The position numbers and the translations under genes are program-made. Below are positions 7,140 to 15,257 of a DNA stretch of 33,781 bases, in pieces (position 1 is the stretch's first letter; the number at the start of each line of letters is the position of its first letter). The notes under the pieces were generated by a model. It did no database searches and was not told the origin of the DNA. It was given only the letters and a program-made list of their open reading frames with translations. The stretch spans positions 1 to 33,781 of the forward strand of contig NZ_RAZF01000031.1 in assembly GCF_003612555.1 (NCBI RefSeq), in the 5' to 3' direction. This DNA is from Acutalibacter sp. 1XD8-33. GTDB lineage: Bacteria > Bacillota > Clostridia > Oscillospirales > Acutalibacteraceae.

Positions 7140-8564
7140 ATGGACAACAAGTCAAATGCGTTTCTCGAAACCGAGTCCGTAGGCCGGCTCATGGGCAGGT
7201 ATGCGGTTCCCTGTGTCATCTCCCTGCTGGTAGCGGCCCTGTACAACATCGTGGACCAGATTTTTATTGCAAATGCCAGCTATCTGGGCTCCTACGGCAA
7301 TGCCGCCAACACGGTGGTTTTCCCTTTGACCGTGGTGGCCCTGGCGATTGCTGTCATGCTTGGCGACGGCTGCTGCGCTTTTGTAAGCATCAGCCTGGGT
7401 GCCGGGGACCGGGATTCCGCCCGGGGGAGCATTGGCAGCGCCGTGCTGCTCTGCATCGGAGCGGGAGTGCTGCTGGCGGCGGTGTACCTGACATTCAGCG
7501 ATCAGATATTGACCCTGTTTGGCGGGCAGGTCAACCCGGAAACCTTCCGGCAGGCAAAGGAGTATTTCTTCTATATTTCACTGGGCGTCCCCTTTTATAT
7601 GTTTGGCCAGGCACTGAACCCTATCATCCGCTCGGACGGAAGCCCAAAGTTCGCCATGGCCTCCACACTAGCCGGGGCGGCTGTCAATATCGTGCTTGAC
7701 CCGGTGTTCATCTTCGTGTTCCGCTGGGGCATGATGGGCGCGGCGGCGGCCACTGTTCTGGGTCAGGTGCTGACGGCGGGGCTGGCGGTCTGGTACCTCT
7801 GCCACATGAAGGCCGTCCATTTGGGGCGGCACGACTTCCGCATCCACAGGGCGCTGGTCAAAAGGTATATCCCACTGGGCATCTGCAGCTTCCTCTCCCA
7901 GATTTCCCTGGTCATGGCTATGGCGGCTATCCAGAATATGACGCTGAAATACAGTGCCCTTGACCCGGTGTTCGGTCAGGGACAGTATACCCAGATTCCC
8001 ATGGCGGTGCTGGGGATCGTGATGAAATTCTTCCAGATCGTCATCTCCATCGCCGTAGGGCTGGCGGCGGGGTGTATCCCTGTGGTGGGCTATAACATCG
8101 GCGCGGGCAGGATGGACAGGGCCAAAGCTCTTTTTACCCGGCTGCTGGCGGCGGAGGCATCCGTGGGGGCCGCGGCGCTGCTGATTGTAGAGCTGTTCCC
8201 ACGGCAGCTTATCGGCATATTCGGCGCGGCCAACGAGAGCGTCTATTACACACAGTACGCGGTCAAGTGTTTCAGGGTCTATCTGTCTATGACGGTGCTG
8301 GCCACCGTGAACAAGGGGACCTTTATCTATCTGCAGTCCCTGGGCAGGGCTTTCGCGTCCACAGCCATTTCCCTGGTGCGCGAGGTGGTGTTCGGCGTGG
8401 GATTCGCGCTGCCGCTGCCCGCCTGGTTCGGGTTGAACGGGGTGCTGTACTCCATGCCCGTTTCCGATGTGCTGACCTTTCTGATCTGTGCCGCAATAAT
8501 TGTCTTTACCTACCGCACCTTGGGGAGTGGGCGGCCCTCCGGGGAAACTCTTTGTGCAAAATGA
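7140..8564 (+). CDS. MATE-family multidrug efflux transporter
   Basis: A 474-aa integral membrane cation/drug antiporter of the MATE family, MepA/DinF-like branch. The ATG at 7140 follows CAGGAGG by 8 bases. The first span carries YAVPCVISLLVAALYNIVDQ, the typical N-terminal MATE sequence with the conserved VDQIFI. Two similar six-span halves follow, the second opening with YIPLGICSFLSQISL. Length and topology fit a complete 12-span protein. It is transcribed away from marR behind its own promoter and leader hairpin. About 220 bases separate it from the second MATE gene, which has its own promoter. Substrates cannot be inferred beyond toxic organic cations as a class. Confidence 0.92.
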   Translation: MDNKSNAFLETESVGRLMGRYAVPCVISLLVAALYNIVDQIFIANASYLGSYGNAANTVVFPLTVVALAIAVMLGDGCCAFVSISLGAGDRDSARGSIGSAVLLCIGAGVLLAAVYLTFSDQILTLFGGQVNPETFRQAKEYFFYISLGVPFYMFGQALNPIIRSDGSPKFAMASTLAGAAVNIVLDPVFIFVFRWGMMGAAAATVLGQVLTAGLAVWYLCHMKAVHLGRHDFRIHRALVKRYIPLGICSFLSQISLVMAMAAIQNMTLKYSALDPVFGQGQYTQIPMAVLGIVMKFFQIVISIAVGLAAGCIPVVGYNIGAGRMDRAKALFTRLLAAEASVGAAALLIVELFPRQLIGIFGAANESVYYTQYAVKCFRVYLSMTVLATVNKGTFIYLQSLGRAFASTAISLVREVVFGVGFALPLPAWFGLNGVLYSMPVSDVLTFLICAAIIVFTYRTLGSGRPSGETLCAK

Positions 8565-8568
8565 CCAT

Positions 8569-8598
8569 TTGACTTTCCCGCCGGAAAAATGCTATACT
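8569..8598 (+). promoter_or_regulatory. promoter of the MATE-kinase gene
   Basis: TTGACT (8569-8574) and TATACT (8593-8598) with an 18-base spacer. The layout matches the first MATE promoter, and both share GC just before the -10. Confidence 0.75.
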
Positions 8599-8628
8599 GA
8601 CCAAGCAAATCAAATATAGCCATTCAAC

Positions 8629-8713
8629 GACACACGCGGCACGGAATACCCTCATAAAGTATCTGTGCGTAAGCCTGATTACGGTACGGAAAACGGCGTG
8701 TGTCTATTCTTTT
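8629..8713 (+). terminator. structured leader with terminator-like closing stem
   Basis: A perfect 9-bp stem (GACACACGC 8629-8637 with GCGTGTGTC 8696-8704) closes a branched structure. Inside are GCAC..ATAC/GTAT..GTGC (about 8639-8668) and CGTAA/TTACG (about 8668-8683). TATTCTTTT follows. This resembles an RNA three-way junction ending in an intrinsic terminator. I could not match it to a known riboswitch. Confidence 0.5.
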
Positions 8714-8717
8714 GGGG

Positions 8718-8769
8718 ATGCCAGATATAGGAGCGGCGCGCGTCGGACGTGTGCCGCCCTTGGCATTTT
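8718..8769 (+). promoter_or_regulatory. second leader hairpin just before the MATE-kinase ribosome site
   Basis: ATGCCA (8718-8723) pairs with TGGCAT (8761-8766). Inside it a 10-bp stem (8733-8742 with 8748-8757, two G-U pairs, TCGGA loop) can form. It ends 4 bases before AGGAGG at 8771-8776 and could influence translation or act as a second termination point. Confidence 0.45.
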
Positions 8770-8782
8770 CAGGAGGTTTTTT

Positions 8783-10576
8783 ATGCAGGACAGTACCTAT
8801 CTCGGCACGGAAAAGGTAAGCAGGCTTCTGGGGAAATTTGCCATTCCCTGCATCTTCTCGCTGATCATTTCCTGCCTGTACAACATTGTGGACCAGATCT
8901 TTGTAGGCAATGGCGTGGGCTATCTGGGCAACGCCGCCACCGGGGTTATCTTCCCTATCACGGTGATAGGCTGGGGCGTTTCGCTGTTCTTTGGTGATGG
9001 AGCTGCCGCGGCGCTCAGCGTGTCCCTGGGCCGGGGCGAAACGAAAAATATCCACAGAATTGTAGCAAATGCCGTTCTCGGCTCTTTCCTGGGCGGAGCA
9101 ATCATTATCGCGGTCAGCTACGCCTGGGGCGACGGCCTGCTCCGGCTCATCGGGGCCACGGACCAGAACCTCACCCTGGCCCACGACTACGGTTTCATCA
9201 TCTACGCTATGATGCCCCTGGCCCTGGTGCAGAACACCCTGGCCTCCATCATCCGGGCAGACGGCAGCCCCCGGTACGCTATGGGAGCCATGCTGGTGGG
9301 TGCGGTGCTGAACATTATTGGGGACCCGGTGGCGATTTTTGTGCTGGACATGGGAATAAAGGGCGCAGCCTGGGCCACGATTCTGGGGCAGTTCGTCAGC
9401 TTCCTCATCTGCGCCGCCTACCTGGTCCGGAGCAAGACCTTCCGTATAGGCGGCAGCAGCTTCAAGCCGAATGGAAAAATCCTCCGGCAGGTGATGGCCC
9501 TGGGAACCTCCAGCCTGCTGACCCAGCTGTCCATTGTGGTGATCACGGTCATCAACAACATCCTGCTGGTGCAGTACGGTGCGCAGTCGGAGTATGGGGC
9601 GGACATTCCCCTGGCCGCTTTCGTGGTCATCATGAAGCTGTTCCAGATTGTGCTGAACATTGCCATCGGCATTGCGGCAGGGGCACAGCCCATTGTGGGC
9701 TACAACTACGGAGCGAAAAAGCACACCCGGGTGCGGGAGCTGCTGAAGCTGATGATAAAGTGGACAGTGATCGTCTGTCTTGTCTGTACGGTGCTGTTTG
9801 AGGCTTTCCCTCTGGTGTTCATCCAGATGTTCGGCGCGGACGGCGAGCTGTACACCCGGTTTGCGGTGCTGTGCTTACGCATCTACCTGTCGCTGATCCT
9901 GTTTACCTGTGTGCAGAAGGTCTGTGCTATCTTTTTACAGTCCATCGGCCATGCGAAAGCCGCCGCTCCGCTGTCCGTTTTGCGTGATGTGCTGCTCATC
10001 GTGTTTTCCCTGGTTATTCCCATCTTCACCGGCGTGACCGGTATTTTCTGGGCCGCGCCGCTGGCGGATGTGTTTACCATTCTCATCACGGGAACGGTCA
10101 TGGTGCGGCTGTGGAAGGAACTGAGTATCCCGGATAGCAACATACAAGAAACCGCCGGGACTCTGCAGAAGAGCAGGCCCGGGGTGATCGTCACCATTGC
10201 CCGGGAGCATGGCTCCGCGGGGAAACGGATAGGCCAGCTGGTGGCAGAAAAGCTGGGCGTTCCCTGCTACTACAAAGAGCTGACTGCCCTGGCCGCCCAG
10301 GAAAGCGGCCTTGCAAAGGAGTTTATCTCCGGCCTGAACGCGGACGAAAATGCCGTCATGCGTGAATTGTACCTGAGCACCAGCGCTGTACAACAGGCCA
10401 TTACGGCACAGGAAAAAGCCATCCGGATGATTGCGGATCAGGGGTCCTGCGTGATCGTGGGCCGGGCGGCGGATTATGTACTACGTGGCCGGGAAAACAT
10501 CGTGCGGGTGTTCATCCACGCGCCGAAGGAATACCGTGTGAAGAAGGTCATGGAAATGTACGGCGACACCGCCTAG
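8783..10576 (+). CDS. MATE transporter fused to a cytidylate-kinase-like domain, cut short by an in-frame TAG
   Basis: A 597-aa two-part protein. Residues 1-450 are a complete MATE transporter (N-terminal FAIPCIFSLIISCLYNIVDQ). After a short linker, residues 465-597 match the cytidylate-kinase-like family: VIVTIAREHGSAGKRIG in the P-loop position and CVIVGRAADYVLRG in the core. Codon 598 is TAG. The same frame continues for 53 codons to TAA at 10736-10738 with clear kinase-family sequence (IARSDMARSTYYKSISGQNW, then a GDP..Y.L.ID segment). The domain is therefore truncated, probably by one base change (GAG to TAG fits the family), unless the stop is read through. The full product would be about 651 aa. 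The transporter half should be unaffected. The kinase part would face the cytoplasm, and its role in efflux is unknown. Confidence 0.88.
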   Translation: MQDSTYLGTEKVSRLLGKFAIPCIFSLIISCLYNIVDQIFVGNGVGYLGNAATGVIFPITVIGWGVSLFFGDGAAAALSVSLGRGETKNIHRIVANAVLGSFLGGAIIIAVSYAWGDGLLRLIGATDQNLTLAHDYGFIIYAMMPLALVQNTLASIIRADGSPRYAMGAMLVGAVLNIIGDPVAIFVLDMGIKGAAWATILGQFVSFLICAAYLVRSKTFRIGGSSFKPNGKILRQVMALGTSSLLTQLSIVVITVINNILLVQYGAQSEYGADIPLAAFVVIMKLFQIVLNIAIGIAAGAQPIVGYNYGAKKHTRVRELLKLMIKWTVIVCLVCTVLFEAFPLVFIQMFGADGELYTRFAVLCLRIYLSLILFTCVQKVCAIFLQSIGHAKAAAPLSVLRDVLLIVFSLVIPIFTGVTGIFWAAPLADVFTILITGTVMVRLWKELSIPDSNIQETAGTLQKSRPGVIVTIAREHGSAGKRIGQLVAEKLGVPCYYKELTALAAQESGLAKEFISGLNADENAVMRELYLSTSAVQQAITAQEKAIRMIADQGSCVIVGRAADYVLRGRENIVRVFIHAPKEYRVKKVMEMYGDTA

Positions 10577-10738
10577 GAGGGCGAAAAGAGCATTGCACGG
10601 TCGGACATGGCCCGGAGCACGTACTATAAAAGTATCTCCGGGCAAAACTGGGGCGACCCCCACCAGTATGAACTGAGCATAGACAGCTCGGTGGGGCCGG
10701 AAAGGACGGCGGAAGTTATTTGCCAATATCTTGGATAA
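10577..10738 (+). pseudogene. detached 3' end of the MATE-kinase gene
   Basis: 53 codons in frame after the TAG at 10574-10576, ending at TAA. They encode the C-terminal lid and terminal helix region of the cytidylate-kinase-like domain (EGEKSIARSDMARSTYYKSI, ELSIDSSVG, TAEVICQYLG). There is no start codon with a ribosome site, so it should not be translated on its own. Preserved family sequence suggests the stop arose recently. Confidence 0.8.
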
Positions 10739-10755
10739 GTCTACTTTCGGACAAA

Positions 10756-10786
10756 GGGGAGGGGCGCGTTTATCGCGTCCCTTCCT
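10756..10786 (+). terminator. hairpin after the MATE-kinase gene, probable terminator
   Basis: A 13-bp stem with three G-U pairs (10756-10768 with 10774-10786), loop TTTAT, 18 bases after the TAA. The tail GCGTTTGCTT is only weakly U-rich. Confidence 0.5.
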
Positions 10787-10806
10787 GCGTTTGCTTAAAA
10801 ATTTGG

Positions 10807-10835
10807 TTGACAAACGATGTGCGGAATAGTAAAAT
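10807..10835 (+). promoter_or_regulatory. promoter of the CydDC-like ABC operon
   Basis: TTGACA (10807-10812), a 17-base spacer and TAAAAT (10830-10835), 77 bases upstream of the first ABC start. Confidence 0.75.
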
Positions 10836-10843
10836 AGATGTAG

Positions 10844-10857
10844 TTAGCGTCCGCTAA
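10844..10857. promoter_or_regulatory. operator-like palindrome downstream of the ABC promoter
   Basis: TTAGCG and CGCTAA with a 2-base centre, at about the transcription start. The form suits a TetR-type repressor, but no tetR gene lies beside this operon, so a regulator elsewhere would be needed. A weaker AGTTA/TAACT repeat lies at 10885-10902. Confidence 0.4.
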
Positions 10858-10911
10858 TTGTCGGGCGCTGTTATTTGGCAATCAAGTTAGTGTTGCTTAA
10901 CTGAGAGGTGA

Positions 10912-12648
10912 ATGAAGTTTATGATGATCAACAAACGCCTGATCGGCACAGTCCCCGAGAGCCGAAAATACGTGGCCGGGAACGTGGCCCTGCAATGGCT
11001 CTCTCTATTGGCAAACATGGCCATGATGACCGCCATAACCGCTTTTTTAGCGAGTTTGGCTTTGGGTAAAAGCGGGCGGCTCGGCCTGACAGCGGCGGTT
11101 GCGGCGGGAGCGGTGGTGCTCCGCTTCGCCTGCACAGTGGGGGCTAGCCGCATGAGCTACCTTTCGTCTAAAGCTGTCAAGCGCACTTTGCGGGAGCTGA
11201 TTTACCGAAAACTCCTGGGACTGGGCGCTGGGTACCGCCAAAGCGCCAGCACCGCCGAGGTGGTCCAGGTGGCTGTGGAGGGGGTTGACCAGCTGGAGAC
11301 CTATTTCGGCGCGTACCTGCCCCAGTTCTTCTACGCCATGCTGGCTCCGCTGACCCTATTCGCCTACCTGTGCACAGTAAACGTACCCTCGGCGGTGGTG
11401 CTGTTGGTGTGCGTGCCTCTTATTCCCATTGCCATCGCCGCCGTGCAGACCTGGGCCAAGAAGCTGCTCGCCAAATACTGGGGCCAGTACACCGCTTTGG
11501 GTGACACCTTCCTGGAGAACCTCCAGGGCCTGACAACGCTAAAGATTTACCAGTCCGACAGCTTCAAGCAGGAGGAGATGAACCGGGAGGCCGAGAGCTT
11601 CCGGCGAATCACCATGAAGGTGCTGACCATGCAGCTGAACTCCATCACCATCATGGACCTGATCGCCTACGGCGGCGCGGCCCTGGGGGTAATCCTGTCC
11701 GTGACCCAGTACCGGGCCGGGCGGGTGGACTTAGCCGGATGCCTGCTCATCATTCTCCTGTCCGCCGATTTTTTCATCCCCATGCGCCAGCTGGGCAGCT
11801 TTTTCCACATCGCCATGAACGGCATGGCCGCCAGCGAGAAGATTTTCCGCCTGCTGGACTTGCCTGAGCCGGAGCGGGGCACTGCACCTTTCCCGGAGGA
11901 TTGCTCCATCACCTGCACCAACCTGAGTTTTGCCTACGAGCCTGACCGGCCCATTCTTCACAACATTGAGTTAGTCGTGCCTAAAGGCGGCTTCACCGCT
12001 ATCGTTGGTGAATCCGGCTGTGGCAAGAGCACCATCACCGGGCTGCTCATGGGCCGGAACCGGGGCTATAGCGGCTCCATCCAGATCGGCGGCGTGGAGC
12101 TGGCGGACATAGCCGAGGCAAACCTGATGGAAAGCATCACCTACATCAGCCACCAGAGCTACCTATTTAAGGGCACCGTGCGGGAGAACCTGCGAATGGG
12201 AAGGCCCGATGCTGCGGACGAGGAGCTCTGGGCGGCGCTGGAAAAGGTGAAGCTTGACGGGTTCCTCCGGCAGGAGAATAGCCTGGACACTCTCCTCACC
12301 GAGCAGGGCGCAAACCTTTCCGGTGGCCAGCGGCAGCGGCTGGCCCTGGCCCGGGCGCTGCTCCACGACAGTCCAGTGTACATCTTCGACGAGGCCACCT
12401 CCAACATCGACGTGGAGAGCGAGAATGACATCATGGAGGAGATACACCGGCTGGCCAGGGAAAAGACGGTCATTCTCATCTCCCACCGGCTGGCCAATGT
12501 GACCGGCGCGGACAACATTTATGTGGTGGAAAAGGGCCGCGTTGTGGAGTACGGTACACACTATGAGCTGCTGGAAAAGCGGGGCGCTTACGCCGCCCTT
12601 TGGAACGCCCAGCAGTCTTTGGAGAACTACGGAAGGGAGGCCATCTGA
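10912..12648 (+). CDS. ABC transporter ATP-binding/permease protein, CydD-like
   Basis: A 578-aa half-transporter, first subunit of an ABC pair. The start ATG at 10912 follows GAGAGGTG closely; an ATG at 10921 is possible. Six membrane spans (about 20-290) precede the ATPase domain with Walker A GESGCGKST (366-374), signature LSGGQ (469-473), Walker B YIFDE with Glu494, and switch His525. All catalytic residues are canonical. Its stop directly abuts the start of the second subunit, so the two are cotranslated. The pair resembles CydDC (thiol/heme-linked export) in domain layout, but similar pairs in Clostridia are of unknown substrate, so the CydD label is structural only. Confidence 0.88.
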   Translation: MKFMMINKRLIGTVPESRKYVAGNVALQWLSLLANMAMMTAITAFLASLALGKSGRLGLTAAVAAGAVVLRFACTVGASRMSYLSSKAVKRTLRELIYRKLLGLGAGYRQSASTAEVVQVAVEGVDQLETYFGAYLPQFFYAMLAPLTLFAYLCTVNVPSAVVLLVCVPLIPIAIAAVQTWAKKLLAKYWGQYTALGDTFLENLQGLTTLKIYQSDSFKQEEMNREAESFRRITMKVLTMQLNSITIMDLIAYGGAALGVILSVTQYRAGRVDLAGCLLIILLSADFFIPMRQLGSFFHIAMNGMAASEKIFRLLDLPEPERGTAPFPEDCSITCTNLSFAYEPDRPILHNIELVVPKGGFTAIVGESGCGKSTITGLLMGRNRGYSGSIQIGGVELADIAEANLMESITYISHQSYLFKGTVRENLRMGRPDAADEELWAALEKVKLDGFLRQENSLDTLLTEQGANLSGGQRQRLALARALLHDSPVYIFDEATSNIDVESENDIMEEIHRLAREKTVILISHRLANVTGADNIYVVEKGRVVEYGTHYELLEKRGAYAALWNAQQSLENYGREAI

Positions 12649-14304
12649 ATGAAAAGGAGCGGATTCAAGGTAATGCTGCGGCTGATAGGGCTGGTACAGC
12701 CTTTAGCCGGGTTCATGGTGCTGGCAATTCTCATGGGCCTTGCCGGTCACCTGTGCGCGGCGTTTATCACCATCTTCGGCGGGTACGCGGTGCTGAATCT
12801 ATTGCGGTTCGACACGCCCCTTAGCCTGACAGCCATTTTCATTTCCGTGGGCGTGTTCGCCCTGCTGCGGGGCGTTCTGCGCTACTCCGAGCAGGCCAGC
12901 AACCACTACATTGCCTTCAAGCTGTTGGCGCTCATAAGAGACAAAGTGTTCCGGTCCCTGCGCCGCCTGTGCCCCGCCAAGCTGGAGGGCCGGAACCGTG
13001 GCGATCTAATAGCAGTCATCACCTCGGACATTGAGCTGCTGGAGGTGTTCTACGCCCACACCATCTCCCCGGCGGCCATTGCCGGGCTGTTTACGGTGGT
13101 GATGTGCCTGTTCATCGGCAGCTGCCACTGGGCGCTGGGGCTGCTGGCCCTGGGGGCTTATGTCGTGGTGGGAGTAGCTGTGCCCATTCTAACCTCCCGG
13201 CTCAGCGGAGAGGATGGCATGGTGTTCCGGCGGGAGTCCGGGGAGCTGAGCGCCTTTGTGCTGGACAGTCTGCGGGGTCTGGACGAGACGATACAGTACG
13301 GCCAGGGGGAGGCCCGTCTCGCTGAGATGAACGCCCGCACCGATGCCCTCTCGGAGAGCGAGTCCAAAATGAAGTGTAATGTGGGGTACAGCATGGCTGT
13401 CACCAATACCGTGATTCTGCTGCTGGACTTGGCAATGCTGTTCACCTCGGTAGCGCTGTACAGCCGGGGGCAGGTGGACTTTACCGGGGTGCTTATTCCC
13501 ACAGTGGCGCTCATGAGCAGCTTTGGCCCCTGCGTGGCCCTGGCCAACCTGGGCAGCACTTTGCAGAGTACCTTCGCCGCCGGAAACCGGGTGCTGGACA
13601 TTCTGGAGGAGGCGCCTTTGGTAGAGGAGGTCAGCGGTCAGACCCAGGTAGAGTTCACCGGCGCGGCGGCTGAAAACCTCAGCTTTTCCTACGGCGGCGA
13701 ACAAGTCCTCAGCGGGCTGAGCCTGGACGTGCCAAAAGGGAAAGTGGTGGGCATCGTGGGCAAAAGCGGCAGCGGCAAGTCTACCTTCTTAAAGCTGCTC
13801 ATGCGCTTCTGGCAGGCAGGGCCTGGGCAGGTGCAGGTCTCGGGCCGGGACGTGGGGCAGATCAACACCCAAAACCTCCGGGACATGGAGAGCGTCGTTA
13901 CCCAGGAGACCCATCTGTTTCACGACAGCATCAAGAACAATCTCCGCATTGCAAAGCTGGACGCCACAGATGAAGAAATCGTCGCCGCCTGCAAAAAGGC
14001 CGCTGTCCATGACTTCATCATGACCCTGCCCCAGGGCTACGACACCCCTGTGGGCGAGCTGGGCGGCACCCTCTCCGGCGGGGAGCGCCAGCGGCTGGGG
14101 CTGGCAAGGGCATTCCTCCATGATGCGCCGCTGATGCTACTGGACGAACCCACCAGTAATCTGGACAGCCTGAACGAGGCGGTGATTTTGAAGTCCCTGG
14201 GCCAGGAGCGGGGCGGCAAGACCGTGGTGTTGGTGTCCCACCGGCAGAGCACCATGCGCATAGCAGACCAGGTGTACTCGGTGGAAAATGGGAGGCTGAG
14301 CTGA
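12649..14304 (+). CDS. ABC transporter ATP-binding/permease protein, CydC-like
   Basis: A 551-aa partner half-transporter. It begins at the base after the preceding TGA. Membrane spans cover about residues 15-285. The ATPase domain has Walker A GKSGSGKST (371-379), signature LSGGE (475-479), Walker B LMLLDE with Glu500, and switch His531 (LVSHRQST). Both ATP sites of this pair should therefore be active, unlike the marR-linked exporter in the same window. Its stop overlaps the next start by one base (TGATG), tying it to the YgbA-like gene. Reading frames antisense to it are shadows. Confidence 0.88.
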   Translation: MKRSGFKVMLRLIGLVQPLAGFMVLAILMGLAGHLCAAFITIFGGYAVLNLLRFDTPLSLTAIFISVGVFALLRGVLRYSEQASNHYIAFKLLALIRDKVFRSLRRLCPAKLEGRNRGDLIAVITSDIELLEVFYAHTISPAAIAGLFTVVMCLFIGSCHWALGLLALGAYVVVGVAVPILTSRLSGEDGMVFRRESGELSAFVLDSLRGLDETIQYGQGEARLAEMNARTDALSESESKMKCNVGYSMAVTNTVILLLDLAMLFTSVALYSRGQVDFTGVLIPTVALMSSFGPCVALANLGSTLQSTFAAGNRVLDILEEAPLVEEVSGQTQVEFTGAAAENLSFSYGGEQVLSGLSLDVPKGKVVGIVGKSGSGKSTFLKLLMRFWQAGPGQVQVSGRDVGQINTQNLRDMESVVTQETHLFHDSIKNNLRIAKLDATDEEIVAACKKAAVHDFIMTLPQGYDTPVGELGGTLSGGERQRLGLARAFLHDAPLMLLDEPTSNLDSLNEAVILKSLGQERGGKTVVLVSHRQSTMRIADQVYSVENGRLS

Positions 14305-14639
14305 TGGACACGAACACAAAGCGGGAGCGGGAAAAGGCGATGGTGGCCAAGATGATTGCCCTTTACTGCCGGAAAAACCACCACACCAAGGGACTCTGCC
14401 CGGAGTGCGCGGCGCTGGCCGAATACGCCCGACAGCGCAGCGACCACTGCCCGTTCATGGAGACAAAGACCTTCTGCTCCAACTGCCGGGTACACTGCTA
14501 CAAACCAGAGATGCGGGAGAAGATCCGGGCGGTGATGCGCTTTTCCGGGCCCAGGATGCTCCTTGTCTGCCCGGTGCAGGCGGTGCGGCACGTAATCGAG
14601 ACCAGAAAAGAGAAACGGAGATTGGAGGAACAGGCATGA
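14304..14639 (+). CDS. YgbA-like protein (nitrous oxide-stimulated promoter family)
   Basis: A 111-aa soluble protein rich in conserved cysteines: Cys22, then LCPECAAL (32, 35), CPF (49), FCSNC (58, 61) and HCYKPEM (65). This spacing identifies the family often annotated as nitrous oxide-stimulated promoter protein (YgbA in E. coli, where it belongs to the nitric-oxide-responsive NsrR regulon). The cysteines suggest a zinc or iron-sulfur site. It overlaps the upstream ABC gene by one base and the downstream gene by four (ATGA), so all four genes form one coupled operon. Its biochemical role is not established. Confidence 0.85.
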   Translation: MDTNTKREREKAMVAKMIALYCRKNHHTKGLCPECAALAEYARQRSDHCPFMETKTFCSNCRVHCYKPEMREKIRAVMRFSGPRMLLVCPVQAVRHVIETRKEKRRLEEQA

Positions 14640-15025
14640 AAATCAAGAAAATCGGGTACATAGCGTTGGGCTGCATCGGCGTGGGGCTGGGTGCGGTGGG
14701 GGCAGTTCTGCCCCTGCTGCCCGCGTTCCCGTTTTTGCTGCTGGCGGCGTTCTGCTTTGCACGCAGCTCGGAACGCTTGGACAGGTGGTTCAAGGGTACG
14801 AAGCTCTATAAGGAGAACCTGGAGAGCTTTGTCCAGGGCAGGGGTATGACGAAAAAGATCAAGGTGCGCATTATGGTGACGGTGACCCTGCTCATGTCCA
14901 TCGGCTTTGTGATGATGCACGCCGTGCCGGTGGGGCGCATTGTGCTGGGGGGCGTGTGGGTGTTCCATATCCTCTATTTTTGCTTTGGGGTCAGGACAAT
15001 CTCTGCAGACGAAGGCGATATTTAA
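14636..15025 (+). CDS. YbaN/DUF454-family membrane protein
   Basis: A 129-aa inner-membrane protein. The start ATG at 14636 overlaps the previous stop by four bases; a longer frame from 14405 lies inside the YgbA-like gene and is rejected. The family hallmark is PLLPAFPFLLLAAFCFARSS at about 26-45, preceded by a Gly-rich first span; two more spans lie at about 78-115. The function of the DUF454 family is unknown. It is the last gene of the ABC-ABC-ygbA-ybaN operon, followed by about 230 AT-rich bases and a strong terminator. Confidence 0.88.
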   Translation: MKIKKIGYIALGCIGVGLGAVGAVLPLLPAFPFLLLAAFCFARSSERLDRWFKGTKLYKENLESFVQGRGMTKKIKVRIMVTVTLLMSIGFVMMHAVPVGRIVLGGVWVFHILYFCFGVRTISADEGDI

Positions 15026-15257
15026 TTCTGAAACGCCGACTGAATTGGGGGAACAAATTGATGCCTTTAACGGCATAAGGAGACTATAGACAAAGAATTA
15101 AGAGATAGTATCGAAACAATATAATCAAAAAGATTATATCGAGAATTTGAATTCTCTTTAATTCAGTGCCTTTTACTAAAGAGAGAAAGGCTTTTCTATC
15201 TCTGGAGTATATCATCTTCATTTGGTTAGTTCAATAGAGCTTCCACCATGACAGGAG
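15026..15257. other. AT-rich intergenic stretch at the cargo/backbone boundary
   Basis: No convincing gene. It is visibly more AT-rich than its neighbours. It holds two perfect inverted repeats: ATATAATC/GATTATAT (15119-15126 and 15132-15139) and GAGAATT/AATTCTC (15141-15147 and 15150-15156), and a weaker AGAGA/TCTCT hairpin near 15180-15205. It may be a remnant of the cargo insertion. Confidence 0.4.

Noticed and set aside
8718-8820. A leader frame starting MPDIGAARVG that overlaps the MATE-kinase start out of frame.
   Set aside because: The only purine-rich sequence is GGGG too close to the ATG, and the ATG forms part of a stem; not strong enough to call.
8624-9724. A 366-codon minus-strand frame.
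   Set aside because: Antisense to the MATE transporter and its leader; rich in His/Gln/Asp without any domain.
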